Counted from the stretch's first letter, positions 1-7,131 are shown. The stretch is 21,636 bases of DNA from CAYFHQ01 sp964342805 (GCA_964342805.1 CAYFHQ010000064.1:1-21636), one strand, 5' to 3'. Notes: generated from the letters alone by a model not told the origin. Program-made: numbers and translations.

Positions 1-2
1 GG

Positions 3-737
3 GGAGAGTTTATTCCCTACTTCCAGCCACAAATGGACTTGTCGACAGGTGAGATAGCAGGTTTTGAACTCTTGGCCAGGTGGGAGTCGGCCCACTATGG
101 CATGGTCTCACCAGCCAAGTTTATCCCCATAGCTGAACACAATGGTTTGATCTTGGAAATTGGGCTCAGCATGTTTGAATTTGCCTGTGACTTCATTGAA
201 CGGATCGCAGATCAAAATGACCAGGTTAATGTCTCAGTGAATATTTCCTCTATCCAGCTCATGAGCAGGGATTTCGTCAGCCAACTCAAAGACACCATCC
301 AGGAGTTCAGTGTCTCCCCCAACCGAATTGTACTGGAGGTCACAGAATCCTCTGTCATGGAAGCCTTTGATGAATGTGTCTATAAGCTACAGCAGCTCAA
401 AGAATACGGTTTTAAGATATCGTTGGACGACTTTGGGACGGGTTACTCTTCATTGACCTACTTGCAGCACATGCCTGCAGATGAAGTCAAGTTGGACCGA
501 AACTTTGTCCAAAATATCCTTGGGGACGTCCGCCAGGAGAAACTGACCAAGTCCATTATTGATATGTGCCATGACCTGGACATGAAAATCGTTTCTGAAG
601 GGATTGAGACCCCAGAGCAAGAGGATAAACTGATCTCCATGGGCAGTGACTACGGCCAAGGCTTTTTCTATGACCGCCCCATGGACATGAAGTCGACCAT
701 GGATGTCTATCAACTGGGTGAATATGAGGACAAATAA
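3..737 (+). CDS. EAL-domain cyclic-di-GMP phosphodiesterase, 5' truncated
   Basis: The frame is open to the left edge and reads GEFIPYFQPQ before the first internal ATG (position 33). That matches the start of an EAL domain, so the gene begins upstream of the window and only the C-terminal EAL module (about 244 residues) is seen. EAL enzymes linearise c-di-GMP to pGpG. The signature glutamate is present as ELLARW (ELL in place of EAL). The other metal and catalytic positions look intact: NVSVNIS (Asn), LEVTES (Glu), DDFGTGYSS (Asp pair), DEVKLD (Lys), SEGIET (Glu) and GQGFFYDRP (Gln). It is therefore probably an active phosphodiesterase. Any GGDEF, PAS or membrane sensor part would lie outside the window. 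It is convergent with the Rrf2 gene and ends before a hairpin terminator. Confidence 0.93.
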   Translation, partial: GEFIPYFQPQMDLSTGEIAGFELLARWESAHYGMVSPAKFIPIAEHNGLILEIGLSMFEFACDFIERIADQNDQVNVSVNISSIQLMSRDFVSQLKDTIQEFSVSPNRIVLEVTESSVMEAFDECVYKLQQLKEYGFKISLDDFGTGYSSLTYLQHMPADEVKLDRNFVQNILGDVRQEKLTKSIIDMCHDLDMKIVSEGIETPEQEDKLISMGSDYGQGFFYDRPMDMKSTMDVYQLGEYEDK

Positions 738-817
738 GGAACTGTTGCTATAGGCTTTAGTAGATGGACCGGACTACTCGACTCTACACCCACGGTCTCC
801 GCTGAACAACTGGACAC

Positions 818-846
818 AAAAAAAGACCGCATTAGCGGTCTTTTAT
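818..846. terminator. Bidirectional intrinsic terminator between the EAL and Rrf2 genes
   Basis: A perfect 6-bp stem GACCGC (825-830) / GCGGTC (835-840) with loop ATTA is flanked by an A-run on the left and TTTT on the right. It could stop transcription from both convergent genes. Confidence 0.8.
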
Positions 847-899
847 ATTGGCCTTGGTTTGCCTTAGCCAGCTTTAATCTGTTTTTACTTGAGTACTTC

Positions 900-1316
900 T
901 TATAACTCATGTTTCCGGATCAGAGACCGGAAAGTAATTCCACCAAGCTTTTGTGTAATAGTGTCTTGAACTTCACCAAGAGCATTGTGGATGGTACAAA
1001 TGGCTGCAGACTGCTTGTTACAAGAAGCAGGGTCCTCCAGACACCGGTTGATGTTAATCGGACCATCAATGGCAGAGATTACATCTAGGATTGTGATTTC
1101 TTCAGGTTCCATATCGATGGAGTAACCGCCCTGTACACCTCTAAAGGATTTAACAAGACCAGCTTTTGTCAGCTTTCTCAGGATTTTAAGAGCAAATCGT
1201 TGAGGAACATTCTCTTGTGTAGCAATGGTTTTTGCGTCTGTACGGACTTCCTTACCACTTTTCGATAGTGTGAGTATAATGCGCAGTGCGTAATCTGCTT
1301 CCTGTGTAATTCTCAT
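900..1316 (-). CDS. Rrf2-family transcriptional regulator with three cysteines (candidate Fe-S sensor)
   Basis: A 138-residue winged-helix regulator. It starts with the typical Rrf2 N-terminus MRITQEADYALRI, has an HTH around residues 27-60 (IATQENVPQRFALKILRKL) and the family's GVQGGY wing at 60-65. I chose the ATG at 1316 because GAGGGAG sits 5-6 nt upstream and the protein then begins where the family does; the frame stays open about 34 codons further up without a comparable site. Cys92, Cys99 and Cys107, followed by His110, lie in the region that holds the cluster ligands of IscR, NsrR and RsrR. An Fe-S or redox-sensing role is therefore likely, whereas CymR-type members lack these cysteines. 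No isc/suf, nitrosative-stress or cysteine gene is next to it, so the target is unknown. It appears monocistronic. Confidence 0.9.
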   Translation of the reverse strand: MRITQEADYALRIILTLSKSGKEVRTDAKTIATQENVPQRFALKILRKLTKAGLVKSFRGVQGGYSIDMEPEEITILDVISAIDGPININRCLEDPASCNKQSAAICTIHNALGEVQDTITQKLGGITFRSLIRKHEL

Positions 1317-1346
1317 AATCTCCCTCTTTAGTTCAAAGTATATTGC

Positions 1347-1364
1347 ATGGGATGGATTCCCCAT
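1347..1364. promoter_or_regulatory. Inverted repeat upstream of the Rrf2 gene, possible autoregulatory site
   Basis: ATGGG (1347-1351) and CCCAT (1360-1364) form a 5-bp inverted repeat with an 8-bp spacer, about 30-48 bp upstream of the Rrf2 start codon. Rrf2 regulators often bind palindromes at their own promoters. No convincing -35/-10 pair was found next to it, so this is only a candidate. Confidence 0.25.
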
Positions 1365-1501
1365 TGTTGTCAAATAACTCAAACCGGACTCACGGCTTAA
1401 GATTACAGGCCTAGCCACGGTTTTTTGGACTATAGATATAGAGTATCATAAAGTGTTAACCAGCACAAATCATTACCGATTCTTTGCTTGTATTTTCCAT
1501 T

Positions 1502-1562
1502 AAAGAGACCTCCAAAGACTACAGAAAATTGATACTGTAGACCAACTTCGGAGGTCTTTTCT
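1502..1562 (-). terminator. Long hairpin terminator downstream of the GH13 gene
   Basis: Arms with GACCTCC (1507-1513) and GGAGGTC (1550-1556), extended inward by CTACAG (1519-1524) / CTGTAG (1534-1539), form an interrupted long stem. It is flanked by A-rich and T-rich tracts on both sides. It lies 14 bp beyond the stop codon of the minus-strand glycosidase and is likely its terminator. Confidence 0.75.
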
Positions 1563-1575
1563 TTAGTTGTTTACT

Positions 1576-3318
1576 TTACTTAAGGATGGCAAAACCATAT
1601 GGAGCTAAGGCGAGCTCAATTTGGTCCCCCACCTTGTTTAAGTCACACTGGTTATAGAGGTCCTTGGTATACAAGGAGGCGTCTAGGGACAAGTTTGCCT
1701 CATGCTCTGTATTGTTCATGACAATCGTAATGGTTTCCTCTCCCAGAGTCTTCTTATACATTAGGACATCGCCGGCGTCCGTTCTAGGGTCAACAAAGGT
1801 AAGGACACCCAGCCGCAGGGCCTTGAAGGAGTGGCGAAGGTTGATGATTCTCCCATAGAAGTCATAGAGGCCTTCCTGCCACTTGGAGTCGTCCCAGACC
1901 ATGGTTCTTCTACACTCTGGGTCGTTCTTCCCTTCCAGACCGATTTCTGACCCATAGTAAATACTGGGGGCTCCTTCATAGGTCATTTGGAAAAGTGCAG
2001 CCAGTTTGAGTTTTCTAAAGTCACCACCGGCTTCTGTCACAAACCGGGCCGTGTCATGGCTGTCTAGGATGTTCAGCATGGACTCGTTGGCTTGTTTGGT
2101 ATAGCGCATGATGTTTTTATTAATGAGTTCTTTAAAGTGATCAGGACCAATCTTCCCCCAGGCAAAGTACTGGAGGCAGGCCCGGGTAAAGGGATAATTC
2201 ATGGACCCATCGAACTGGTCTCCCATGAGCCATGGCTGGGCGTCGTGCCAGATCTCACCGACGATATAGGCGTCCGGATTGAGTCCCTTTACCACCCGGC
2301 GGAATTTCCGCCAGAACTCATGGTCAATCTCGTTGGCTACGTCAAGTCGCCAGCCATCTATGCCTGTTTCTTTAATCCAATAAGACGCCACTTCCAAAAG
2401 GTAGTCTGTCACTTCTGGGTGGGCTGTGTTGAGTTTGGGCATTTTGGGCTCAAAGCCAAAGGTCTGGTAGGTCAAGGGGCTTTCTTCAATAGGCCAGTCC
2501 TTGATATAGAACCAGTCCCAGTAGGGAGAGGCTTGACCCTTTTCAACAACATCCTGGAATTGGGGTGACTTCCAGCCAATATGGTTAAACACAGCATCTA
2601 AAACCACACGGATACCCCTGGCATGGCAGGCATCTACCAACTCCTTAAAGGTCTCATTTGTGCCGAAATGGGGGTCGATCTTAAAATAGTCAATGGTGTC
2701 ATATTTGTGGTTGGTGGTCGATTCAAAAACAGGTGTCATATAAATGGCGTTGACCCCCATTTTTTCAATGTGGTCCAAGCGATTAATGATCCCCTGGAGG
2801 TCGCCACCAAAGAAGTTTTCCCTTGTGGGTTCCTGGTCCCAGTCAACAACTGCCTGGGGGTCATTGGCCTTGTCTCCATTTTCAAATCGTTCAGGGAATA
2901 TCTGATAGAAGACTGCGTCCTTGACCCATTCTGGAATGGCATGGATGTCCACTTCATTGACATAGGGGAAGTTGAAAAAGTGTAGGTGGAGTTCATTGGG
3001 ATCGATCTCTACTTCCAGGCCCCACTCAGTGAAGTACCGGGTCTCTTGTCCGTCCCTTAGCTTGAAGTAGTAGGACAGTCTATGGTTGATCACTGGTGTA
3101 TGGATGGCTGCAGAAAAATAGTCGTAGTCTCCGTCAGATCGTTCCTTGGTCATGGCTAGGGTATGATGCTCCAGGTGCCATTGGTACTTGTCCCCATAGA
3201 TCAGGTCTATATGGGTTAAGTCATGAATAGCTGCACGGAAACGAATAATCACGGTTTCTTTATCGTAGGCAAAGCAGTATTGGCTTTTAGGTTGATGGAA
3301 TAAAGCTTGTGCATTCAT
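1576..3318 (-). CDS. GH13 neopullulanase / maltogenic amylase-type alpha-glycosidase (GH13_20-like)
   Basis: A 580-residue enzyme without a signal peptide, so probably cytoplasmic, acting on maltodextrins or pullulan- and cyclodextrin-derived oligosaccharides. An N-terminal beta-sandwich of the CBM34 type (about residues 1-125) precedes the (beta/alpha)8 barrel, whose start is marked by WVKDAVFYQIFPERF. The four GH13 regions are all present: region I DAVFNH (241-246), region II GWRLDVANE with nucleophile Asp326, region III GEIW with acid/base Glu355, and region IV LDSHD with Asp422. A C-terminal beta domain ends in PYGFAIL. The length and the N-domain fit neopullulanase, cyclomaltodextrinase or maltogenic amylase, which sequence alone cannot separate. 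AGGTGA lies 4 nt before the ATG. The gene stands alone with its own promoter, operator and terminator. Confidence 0.92.
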   Translation of the reverse strand: MNAQALFHQPKSQYCFAYDKETVIIRFRAAIHDLTHIDLIYGDKYQWHLEHHTLAMTKERSDGDYDYFSAAIHTPVINHRLSYYFKLRDGQETRYFTEWGLEVEIDPNELHLHFFNFPYVNEVDIHAIPEWVKDAVFYQIFPERFENGDKANDPQAVVDWDQEPTRENFFGGDLQGIINRLDHIEKMGVNAIYMTPVFESTTNHKYDTIDYFKIDPHFGTNETFKELVDACHARGIRVVLDAVFNHIGWKSPQFQDVVEKGQASPYWDWFYIKDWPIEESPLTYQTFGFEPKMPKLNTAHPEVTDYLLEVASYWIKETGIDGWRLDVANEIDHEFWRKFRRVVKGLNPDAYIVGEIWHDAQPWLMGDQFDGSMNYPFTRACLQYFAWGKIGPDHFKELINKNIMRYTKQANESMLNILDSHDTARFVTEAGGDFRKLKLAALFQMTYEGAPSIYYGSEIGLEGKNDPECRRTMVWDDSKWQEGLYDFYGRIINLRHSFKALRLGVLTFVDPRTDAGDVLMYKKTLGEETITIVMNNTEHEANLSLDASLYTKDLYNQCDLNKVGDQIELALAPYGFAILK

Positions 3319-3345
3319 GGATTCACCTCTTTGTTTTTAATGTAA

Positions 3346-3359
3346 TGCAAACGGTTGCA
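3346..3359. promoter_or_regulatory. LacI-family (MalR/CcpA-like) operator
   Basis: TGCAAACGGTTGCA is a near-perfect palindrome with a central CG. It matches the LacI-family half-site layout and the catabolite-responsive element TGWAANCGNTNWCA except at the two W positions. It starts about 6 bp downstream of the predicted -10 box, that is, across the transcription start of the GH13 gene. This is a classic repression position. Confidence 0.75.
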
Positions 3360-3364
3360 CATTA

Positions 3365-3393
3365 AGCATAGCAGGATTCATCTTTGGGGTCAA
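3365..3393 (-). promoter_or_regulatory. Sigma-A-type promoter of the GH13 gene
   Basis: On the minus strand TTGACC (-35, 3388-3393) and TATGCT (-10, 3365-3370) are separated by exactly 17 bp. The predicted start falls at about 3358, inside the LacI-type palindrome. Confidence 0.75.
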
Positions 3394-3489
3394 ATCCAGT
3401 CTTGGACTTTGTAGGAAGTCATAAAAGCACAGGGATCATGGTAACCAGCGCATCTGCGCCTATTCGTAAGCTCCCAGCTTGTTAAACTC

Positions 3490-3540
3490 AAATAAAAGCA
3501 GAGTCCACCGGGAGTGTTTGTCCGGCAGACTCTGCTATTG
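3490..3540 (-). terminator. Intrinsic terminator after the two-component/lipoprotein unit
   Basis: A 9-bp stem AGCAGAGTC (3497-3505) / GACTCTGCT (3528-3536) contains a second CCGG pairing inside. On the minus strand it is followed by TTTTATTTGAG. It lies about 20 bp past the stop of the lipoprotein gene. Confidence 0.85.
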
Positions 3541-3555
3541 ATTTTGCTAATTGTC

Positions 3556-4218
3556 TTACTTGTAGTCGCTATAAAAGAGGTCCATCCACTTGACCATGTC
3601 ATCGATTAAGAACTGGTAGCGGGACTTCATATTGTCTGTGTCTCTTTGGTCGTCGACCACATTCATGTTTTCGTCCAACCAGACCATGAGTTGGTTGTCC
3701 CGTATTACGTAAAGAGCAAAGGGTTGCTTGATGAAGAAGACTTCCCCATCCTTAAACCAGTAGGTCGTTAGTCCAGTCATTTTACCAGCGTCATTGGGTT
3801 CTGTAACCGTCATTTTAAGAATGGCCTGGTCCTCAGAAGAAATGGTTATGACTCTTTCCTCCATGTTTTCAGTGTCCCCAGGAAACCGCATGGTTTCTTT
3901 ATTGAGTATGGAGTCTTGAATTTCAATGGCATTCCGAAGAATCAAGGCACTGTCCACCATTTGATCTGTCGTCAGGATTGGTTGAGCCGGTTGGGTCTCC
4001 CCTTCACTGTTTTCAGTGGCTTGTTCAGAAGAGGGCGTTTCTTCCTGGTCCTCTTGACCACTTTCACCAGCTGGGTCTTCCGATGGCTTGACCTCTGAGG
4101 AGGCCTCTTGGTTATTATCAACTATGGAGTCCTGGGTCGGCGCAGCTTGTGGCTGACATCCTGCAAGCACCAGGGTGCCCACAAGGACCATTGCTGCTAG
4201 TTTTCCTATTCGTGTCAT
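3556..4218 (-). CDS. Predicted lipoprotein co-transcribed with a two-component system
   Basis: A 220-residue protein with an N-terminal signal peptide and the lipobox LAGC (Cys21), so it should be lipid-anchored on the outer face of the membrane. Residues about 22-85 form a low-complexity linker rich in Glu, Ser, Pro and Gln. The remaining 130 or so residues look like a compact beta-rich domain ending in VKWMDLFYSDYK. I do not recognise the family. The ATG is preceded by AAAGGAGC. The gene follows the sensor kinase by 61 bp on the same strand and ends at a strong terminator, so it is probably the last gene of the regulator-kinase unit. It may be an accessory sensor, or a target whose product is monitored by that system (inference). 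Confidence 0.8.
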   Translation of the reverse strand: MTRIGKLAAMVLVGTLVLAGCQPQAAPTQDSIVDNNQEASSEVKPSEDPAGESGQEDQEETPSSEQATENSEGETQPAQPILTTDQMVDSALILRNAIEIQDSILNKETMRFPGDTENMEERVITISSEDQAILKMTVTEPNDAGKMTGLTTYWFKDGEVFFIKQPFALYVIRDNQLMVWLDENMNVVDDQRDTDNMKSRYQFLIDDMVKWMDLFYSDYK

Positions 4219-4279
4219 ATCTTGCTCCTTTCATTACCTAAACCTATCATAAATCGTCTGAAAAAGGGTTACAGACTGA

Positions 4280-5944
4280 CTATGAACCATTTAGGATGGT
4301 GAAAGCAACATGGAAACGTATACGGTTGTTTTCACTTTCCGCCCATATCTCACCGCCCTGGTGTTCCACAATGCTTTTGGCAATGGCAAGACCTAGGCCT
4401 GAACCTGATTCTTGTCGACTCTTGTCCAACTTGTAAAAACGCTCAAAGAGGTTTTCCAGATCCCCTTCAGGGATATTGTCCCCTTGGTTGTCCACCGTTA
4501 TCACTGCCTGGTCGTCCACTTGGCGCAGGGATATTTTAATGTCCGAGGGCTTGTGGGCATACTTAATGGCATTCATCAGCAGGTTCTCAAGCACTCGAAC
4601 CGTTGGCCCTGCGTCCAGATGGACCATGAGTTCATATGATGGTAGGTCGTTGGACAGGGACAAACCTTCGTTTTCAACAACAGGTACATATTCCTCCAAC
4701 AGCTGCAAGACCAGCTGGTTCATGGAGATATCCTGGGCCTGAACCCGGATGTTGGAGTGGGAATACTTGGTGTACTCAAACAAGTCTTCAATGAGGCGCC
4801 TTAGCTGTTCACTCTTGTTAAAGGCGATATCCAGGTACTCTCTGAGTTCACCCTCGTCCTTGTACTGGCCGTCGCGAACGAGGCCCAAATAGCCCATTAT
4901 CGAGGTCAGAGGTGTCCGTAAGTCATGGGACACATTGGTGATTAACTCATTTTTGGTTTCCTCTGCTTTTTGCTGCTCATGGATCTTACGTTTTAGGGAC
5001 CTTCTCATATGGTTAATGTTCTCTGAAAGGAGACGTAGTTCATCGGTTCCAGACTCGTCAACAGCATAGTCCAGGTCTCCATTGGCAATAAAAAGTAGGC
5101 CGTCACTGATCTCAGTGATATACTTGATCTTTCTCCGGGTGAGGAGCATAAAGATTAGAAGAAAAGCACCCAGTCCATTTAAATAGGGCAAGGGTCCCCC
5201 GCTCCTGATTTGGAAGGTCTCATACTGTCGACGTTCCTTAGGTGTGGACATATATACGGCCATGAGTTCATGGTCATTCACTTCTAAATCAAGGGGTTTG
5301 AGTAAGACCACCTGGGTTTGCTCATCGTCATCGAAGAGGCCCACTGCAGCCAGTTCAACCAACTTGACCATGTCCAGCTTCTCAGCTGTGGCTTCATTGC
5401 TTTTCAGCAGTACATTTCCTTCAATATCTGCGATATAGATTTCAGGAATGGACATGTAGGTCCAGTATTCCTTCATTTCCTCATTAATCATTTCAGACAC
5501 ATCGTCCAGAGATATTAATCGATCTTCCGACGCCTCTTCAATTTCATAGAAGAAGGCCCGGGCCCGGCTAAATATGGACTCATACCCATGTTTATAAGTG
5601 ATGGTTACATTCTCTCGGGTCTCTGTGAGCATTTGGGCTGTAACAGAGGACACTAGAAAGGCGCACACCACTGCTATGGCAAAGTTCATTAGGATTTGGG
5701 CCATCAGGCTACTTTGAATCCGCTCTTTGATGCCCAGTCGGTCAATATACTCAAAGATTCCCCTGAAGAAACCAAAGAGTTTTTTTCGTCTGCGCAACTT
5801 CTTTTCTTGTTTAGCCTTCAGCTTAGCGTCCTTGCGGTCAGCCCGTCTTTGGGCCTCTTCCAGCTGCTTGCGCTTTCGGGCTGTCTTTCGGTCTTCTTTC
5901 AATGGTGGAGTTTTCACTTCCTCAGCACTGGTGTTTGGCTTCAT
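4280..5944 (-). CDS. Membrane sensor histidine kinase with a long charged N-terminal extension
   Basis: A 554-residue kinase paired with the response regulator just upstream. The ATG at 5944 overlaps the regulator stop as ATGA; an in-frame TTG at 5965 lacks a ribosome site. Residues 1-57 are extremely rich in Lys, Arg and Glu and probably helical. TM1 is about 82-105, an extracytoplasmic sensor region about 106-250 (dCache- or PAS-like by feel) and TM2 about 253-269. A HAMP linker covers about 270-325. HisKA carries the phospho-acceptor His340 (NVSHDLRTPLTS). The ATPase domain has the N box (ENLLMNAIKYA), G1 (VDNQGDNIP), F box (FERFYKLD) and G2 (GSGLGLA, 513-519), so it is a complete class I kinase. 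The ligand is unknown. The organisation resembles clostridial VanS/PhoR-type sensors. Confidence 0.93.
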   Translation of the reverse strand: MKPNTSAEEVKTPPLKEDRKTARKRKQLEEAQRRADRKDAKLKAKQEKKLRRRKKLFGFFRGIFEYIDRLGIKERIQSSLMAQILMNFAIAVVCAFLVSSVTAQMLTETRENVTITYKHGYESIFSRARAFFYEIEEASEDRLISLDDVSEMINEEMKEYWTYMSIPEIYIADIEGNVLLKSNEATAEKLDMVKLVELAAVGLFDDDEQTQVVLLKPLDLEVNDHELMAVYMSTPKERRQYETFQIRSGGPLPYLNGLGAFLLIFMLLTRRKIKYITEISDGLLFIANGDLDYAVDESGTDELRLLSENINHMRRSLKRKIHEQQKAEETKNELITNVSHDLRTPLTSIMGYLGLVRDGQYKDEGELREYLDIAFNKSEQLRRLIEDLFEYTKYSHSNIRVQAQDISMNQLVLQLLEEYVPVVENEGLSLSNDLPSYELMVHLDAGPTVRVLENLLMNAIKYAHKPSDIKISLRQVDDQAVITVDNQGDNIPEGDLENLFERFYKLDKSRQESGSGLGLAIAKSIVEHQGGEIWAESENNRIRFHVAFTILNGS

Positions 5945-6630
5945 ACCTTGTACCCCACTCCCCAAACCGTTTTGATATAGACAGGATTACGTGGATCACT
6001 TTCAATCTTTTCACGGATCTTTCGAATATGAACCATGACCGTGTTTTTCGACTCGAAGGGATCTTCCTTCCAAACTTCCTGATAAATCTTGTCTGTACTA
6101 AAGACAATACCGCGGTTTCTTGCCAAGAGTTCCAGAATTTCAAATTCTCTGGGTGTCAACCGGATGGGGTTTTCCCCAACATGGATCTCATGGGTCGCTG
6201 TGTTGATCACCAAATCGTCGATGATCAGTTCCTCTTGTTGGCTGGCTCCTCCTTGGGTGTTTAAGACCTTGAATCGTCTCAGCTGTGATTTTACCCTGGC
6301 AACGAGCTCCAGGGGATTAAAAGGCTTAGACAAGTAGTCGTCTGCACCTGAGGTCAGGCCCATGATTTTGTCCATGTCTTCAGACTTGGCTGAAAGCATA
6401 ATAATGGGCAGGTTCTGGGTCTCACGTATTTTAACGCATGCACTAATGCCGTCCATTTCTGGCATCATGACATCTAAGATCATCAAATCAATGGACTTTT
6501 CAGTTGCTATGGCAACGGCCTCAAGGCCATTGGCGGCTTCCAGGCATGTATAGCCATCATTTTGCAAGTAAATCTTTATCAGTTTACGAATTTCCTGATC
6601 GTCGTCAACAATTAAAATTGTCTCTTTCAT
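5941..6630 (-). CDS. OmpR/PhoB-family response regulator
   Basis: A 229-residue regulator with a receiver domain at residues 1-120: acidic pocket around Asp9-Asp11, phospho-acceptor Asp53 in LMILDVMMPEMDG, Ser80 and Lys102 in SKPF. A C-terminal winged helix follows, with PREFEILELLARN and a wing ending in TVWGVGYKV. I chose the ATG at 6630 because AGGGGTGAT lies just upstream; a GTG three codons earlier is inside that site. The gene is the first of the unit that continues with the kinase (4-bp overlap) and the lipoprotein. A tandem TCTTAA repeat with 11-bp periodicity lies upstream, suggesting autoregulation. Confidence 0.95.
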   Translation of the reverse strand: MKETILIVDDDQEIRKLIKIYLQNDGYTCLEAANGLEAVAIATEKSIDLMILDVMMPEMDGISACVKIRETQNLPIIMLSAKSEDMDKIMGLTSGADDYLSKPFNPLELVARVKSQLRRFKVLNTQGGASQQEELIIDDLVINTATHEIHVGENPIRLTPREFEILELLARNRGIVFSTDKIYQEVWKEDPFESKNTVMVHIRKIREKIESDPRNPVYIKTVWGVGYKV

Positions 6631-6655
6631 ATCTATCACCCCTATTATCTCTATC

Positions 6656-6661
6656 AGTATA
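6656..6661 (-). promoter_or_regulatory. -10 element of the two-component operon promoter
   Basis: On the minus strand a TATACT hexamer lies 26 nt before the regulator start codon. The 17-bp-upstream position reads AACGGT, a poor -35. This fits a promoter that needs an activator bound at the direct repeats just upstream. Confidence 0.45.
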
Positions 6662-6691
6662 GCACCCTATTCTGAAGAACCGTTGAACGTT

Positions 6692-6708
6692 TCTTAAAAT
6701 GCTCTTAA
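6692..6708. promoter_or_regulatory. Tandem TCTTAA-N5-TCTTAA repeat, candidate OmpR-family binding site
   Basis: Identical hexamers TCTTAA at 6692-6697 and 6703-6708 are separated by 5 bp, giving an 11-bp period, one helical turn. That is the standard layout for dimers of OmpR/PhoB-type regulators. The site lies between the divergent response-regulator and TSCPD genes and could act on both. Confidence 0.5.
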
Positions 6709-6725
6709 TTTTCTTTCCATAAAAC

Positions 6726-6754
6726 TTGGATTTGTAACGGGTCTATGGTATTAT
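6726..6754 (+). promoter_or_regulatory. Promoter of the TSCPD gene
   Basis: TTGGAT (6726-6731) and TATTAT (6749-6754) are separated by 17 bp, upstream of the AAGGAG ribosome site of the small gene at 6792. Confidence 0.7.
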
Positions 6755-6791
6755 TTAGCCTGTCGAAACAATCACCTATAAGGAGTATATC

Positions 6792-7043
6792 ATGCATACA
6801 TTCACACCAGAAGGTGTCTGTGCGAAAGCCATTCACTTTGAAATTGAAGACAATGTCGTACAAAAAGTGGTTTTTGAAAAGGGATGTCCCGGCAGCCTCC
6901 ATGGCATTGCCAACCTAGTTGTGGGTCTAGAAGTAGAAGACGTCATGCAACGCTTGAAGGGTATTCCATGTGGACCACGGGCAACGTCCTGTCCAGACCA
7001 GCTGTACAAGGCGCTGGAAGCCCACATGCAAAAGTCAGCATAA
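6792..7043 (+). CDS. Small TSCPD-domain protein (TIGR03905-like)
   Basis: An 83-residue protein that is a stand-alone TSCPD domain. The motif TSCPD is at 65-69, and four cysteines (Cys10, Cys32, Cys60, Cys67) are in the GCPGS, IPCG and TSCPD contexts, which suggests a bound metal. TSCPD domains are otherwise known as C-terminal parts of class II (B12-dependent) ribonucleotide reductases. Stand-alone versions are common in Clostridia but have no established function. An AAGGAG site lies 7 bp before the ATG. The gene is monocistronic, with a promoter upstream and a strong hairpin downstream. Its divergent neighbour is the two-component operon, with which it may share a regulatory site. Confidence 0.88.
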   Translation: MHTFTPEGVCAKAIHFEIEDNVVQKVVFEKGCPGSLHGIANLVVGLEVEDVMQRLKGIPCGPRATSCPDQLYKALEAHMQKSA

Positions 7044-7048
7044 ATAAT

Positions 7049-7090
7049 AAGGGTGTTGAGACGAAATCAATCGTTTCAACACCCTTTTTG
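7049..7090. terminator. Bidirectional terminator after the TSCPD gene
   Basis: A 14-bp stem containing one G-T wobble pairs 7051-7064 (GGGTGTTGAGACGA) with 7071-7084 (TCGTTTCAACACCC). T5 follows on the plus strand. On the minus strand the stem is followed by TTATTATTT, so it may also end the lipoprotein transcript. Confidence 0.88.
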
Positions 7091-7131
7091 GTCGTTGTCT
7101 TAACTTACTTGCTTACCAACTTGCATAGTAA

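Noticed and set aside
710..910. 66-codon minus-strand frame between the EAL and Rrf2 genes
   Set aside because: It spans the bidirectional terminator, overlaps both convergent genes' ends and lacks a ribosome site.
1451..1470. Rex-like sequence GTGTTAACCAGCAC upstream of the Rrf2 gene
   Set aside because: Only the outer bases are symmetric and it misses the TTGTGA/TCACAA half-sites, so it is not supported as a Rex operator.
1420..1480. Sigma-A promoter for the Rrf2 gene (TATGAT or TCTATA with weak -35 options)
   Set aside because: No -35/-10 pair with correct spacing matched well, and several equally poor alternatives exist.
2092..2568. 158-codon open frame on the plus strand inside the GH13 gene
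   Set aside because: It is antisense to conserved catalytic coding sequence, has no family resemblance and no ribosome site.
3390..3602. Small minus-strand open frame between the GH13 promoter and the lipoprotein stop
   Set aside because: It runs through the terminator hairpin and the promoter -35 box, has no ribosome site, and overlaps the lipoprotein coding end in another frame.
4219..4279. Separate promoter for the lipoprotein gene (TATGAT at about 4241-4246)
   Set aside because: The hexamer at -35 distance is a poor match, and the short gap favours read-through from the kinase gene.
5941..5965. TTG start for the kinase seven codons upstream of the ATG
   Set aside because: It has no ribosome binding site, whereas the ATG at 5944 shows the standard ATGA overlap with the regulator stop.
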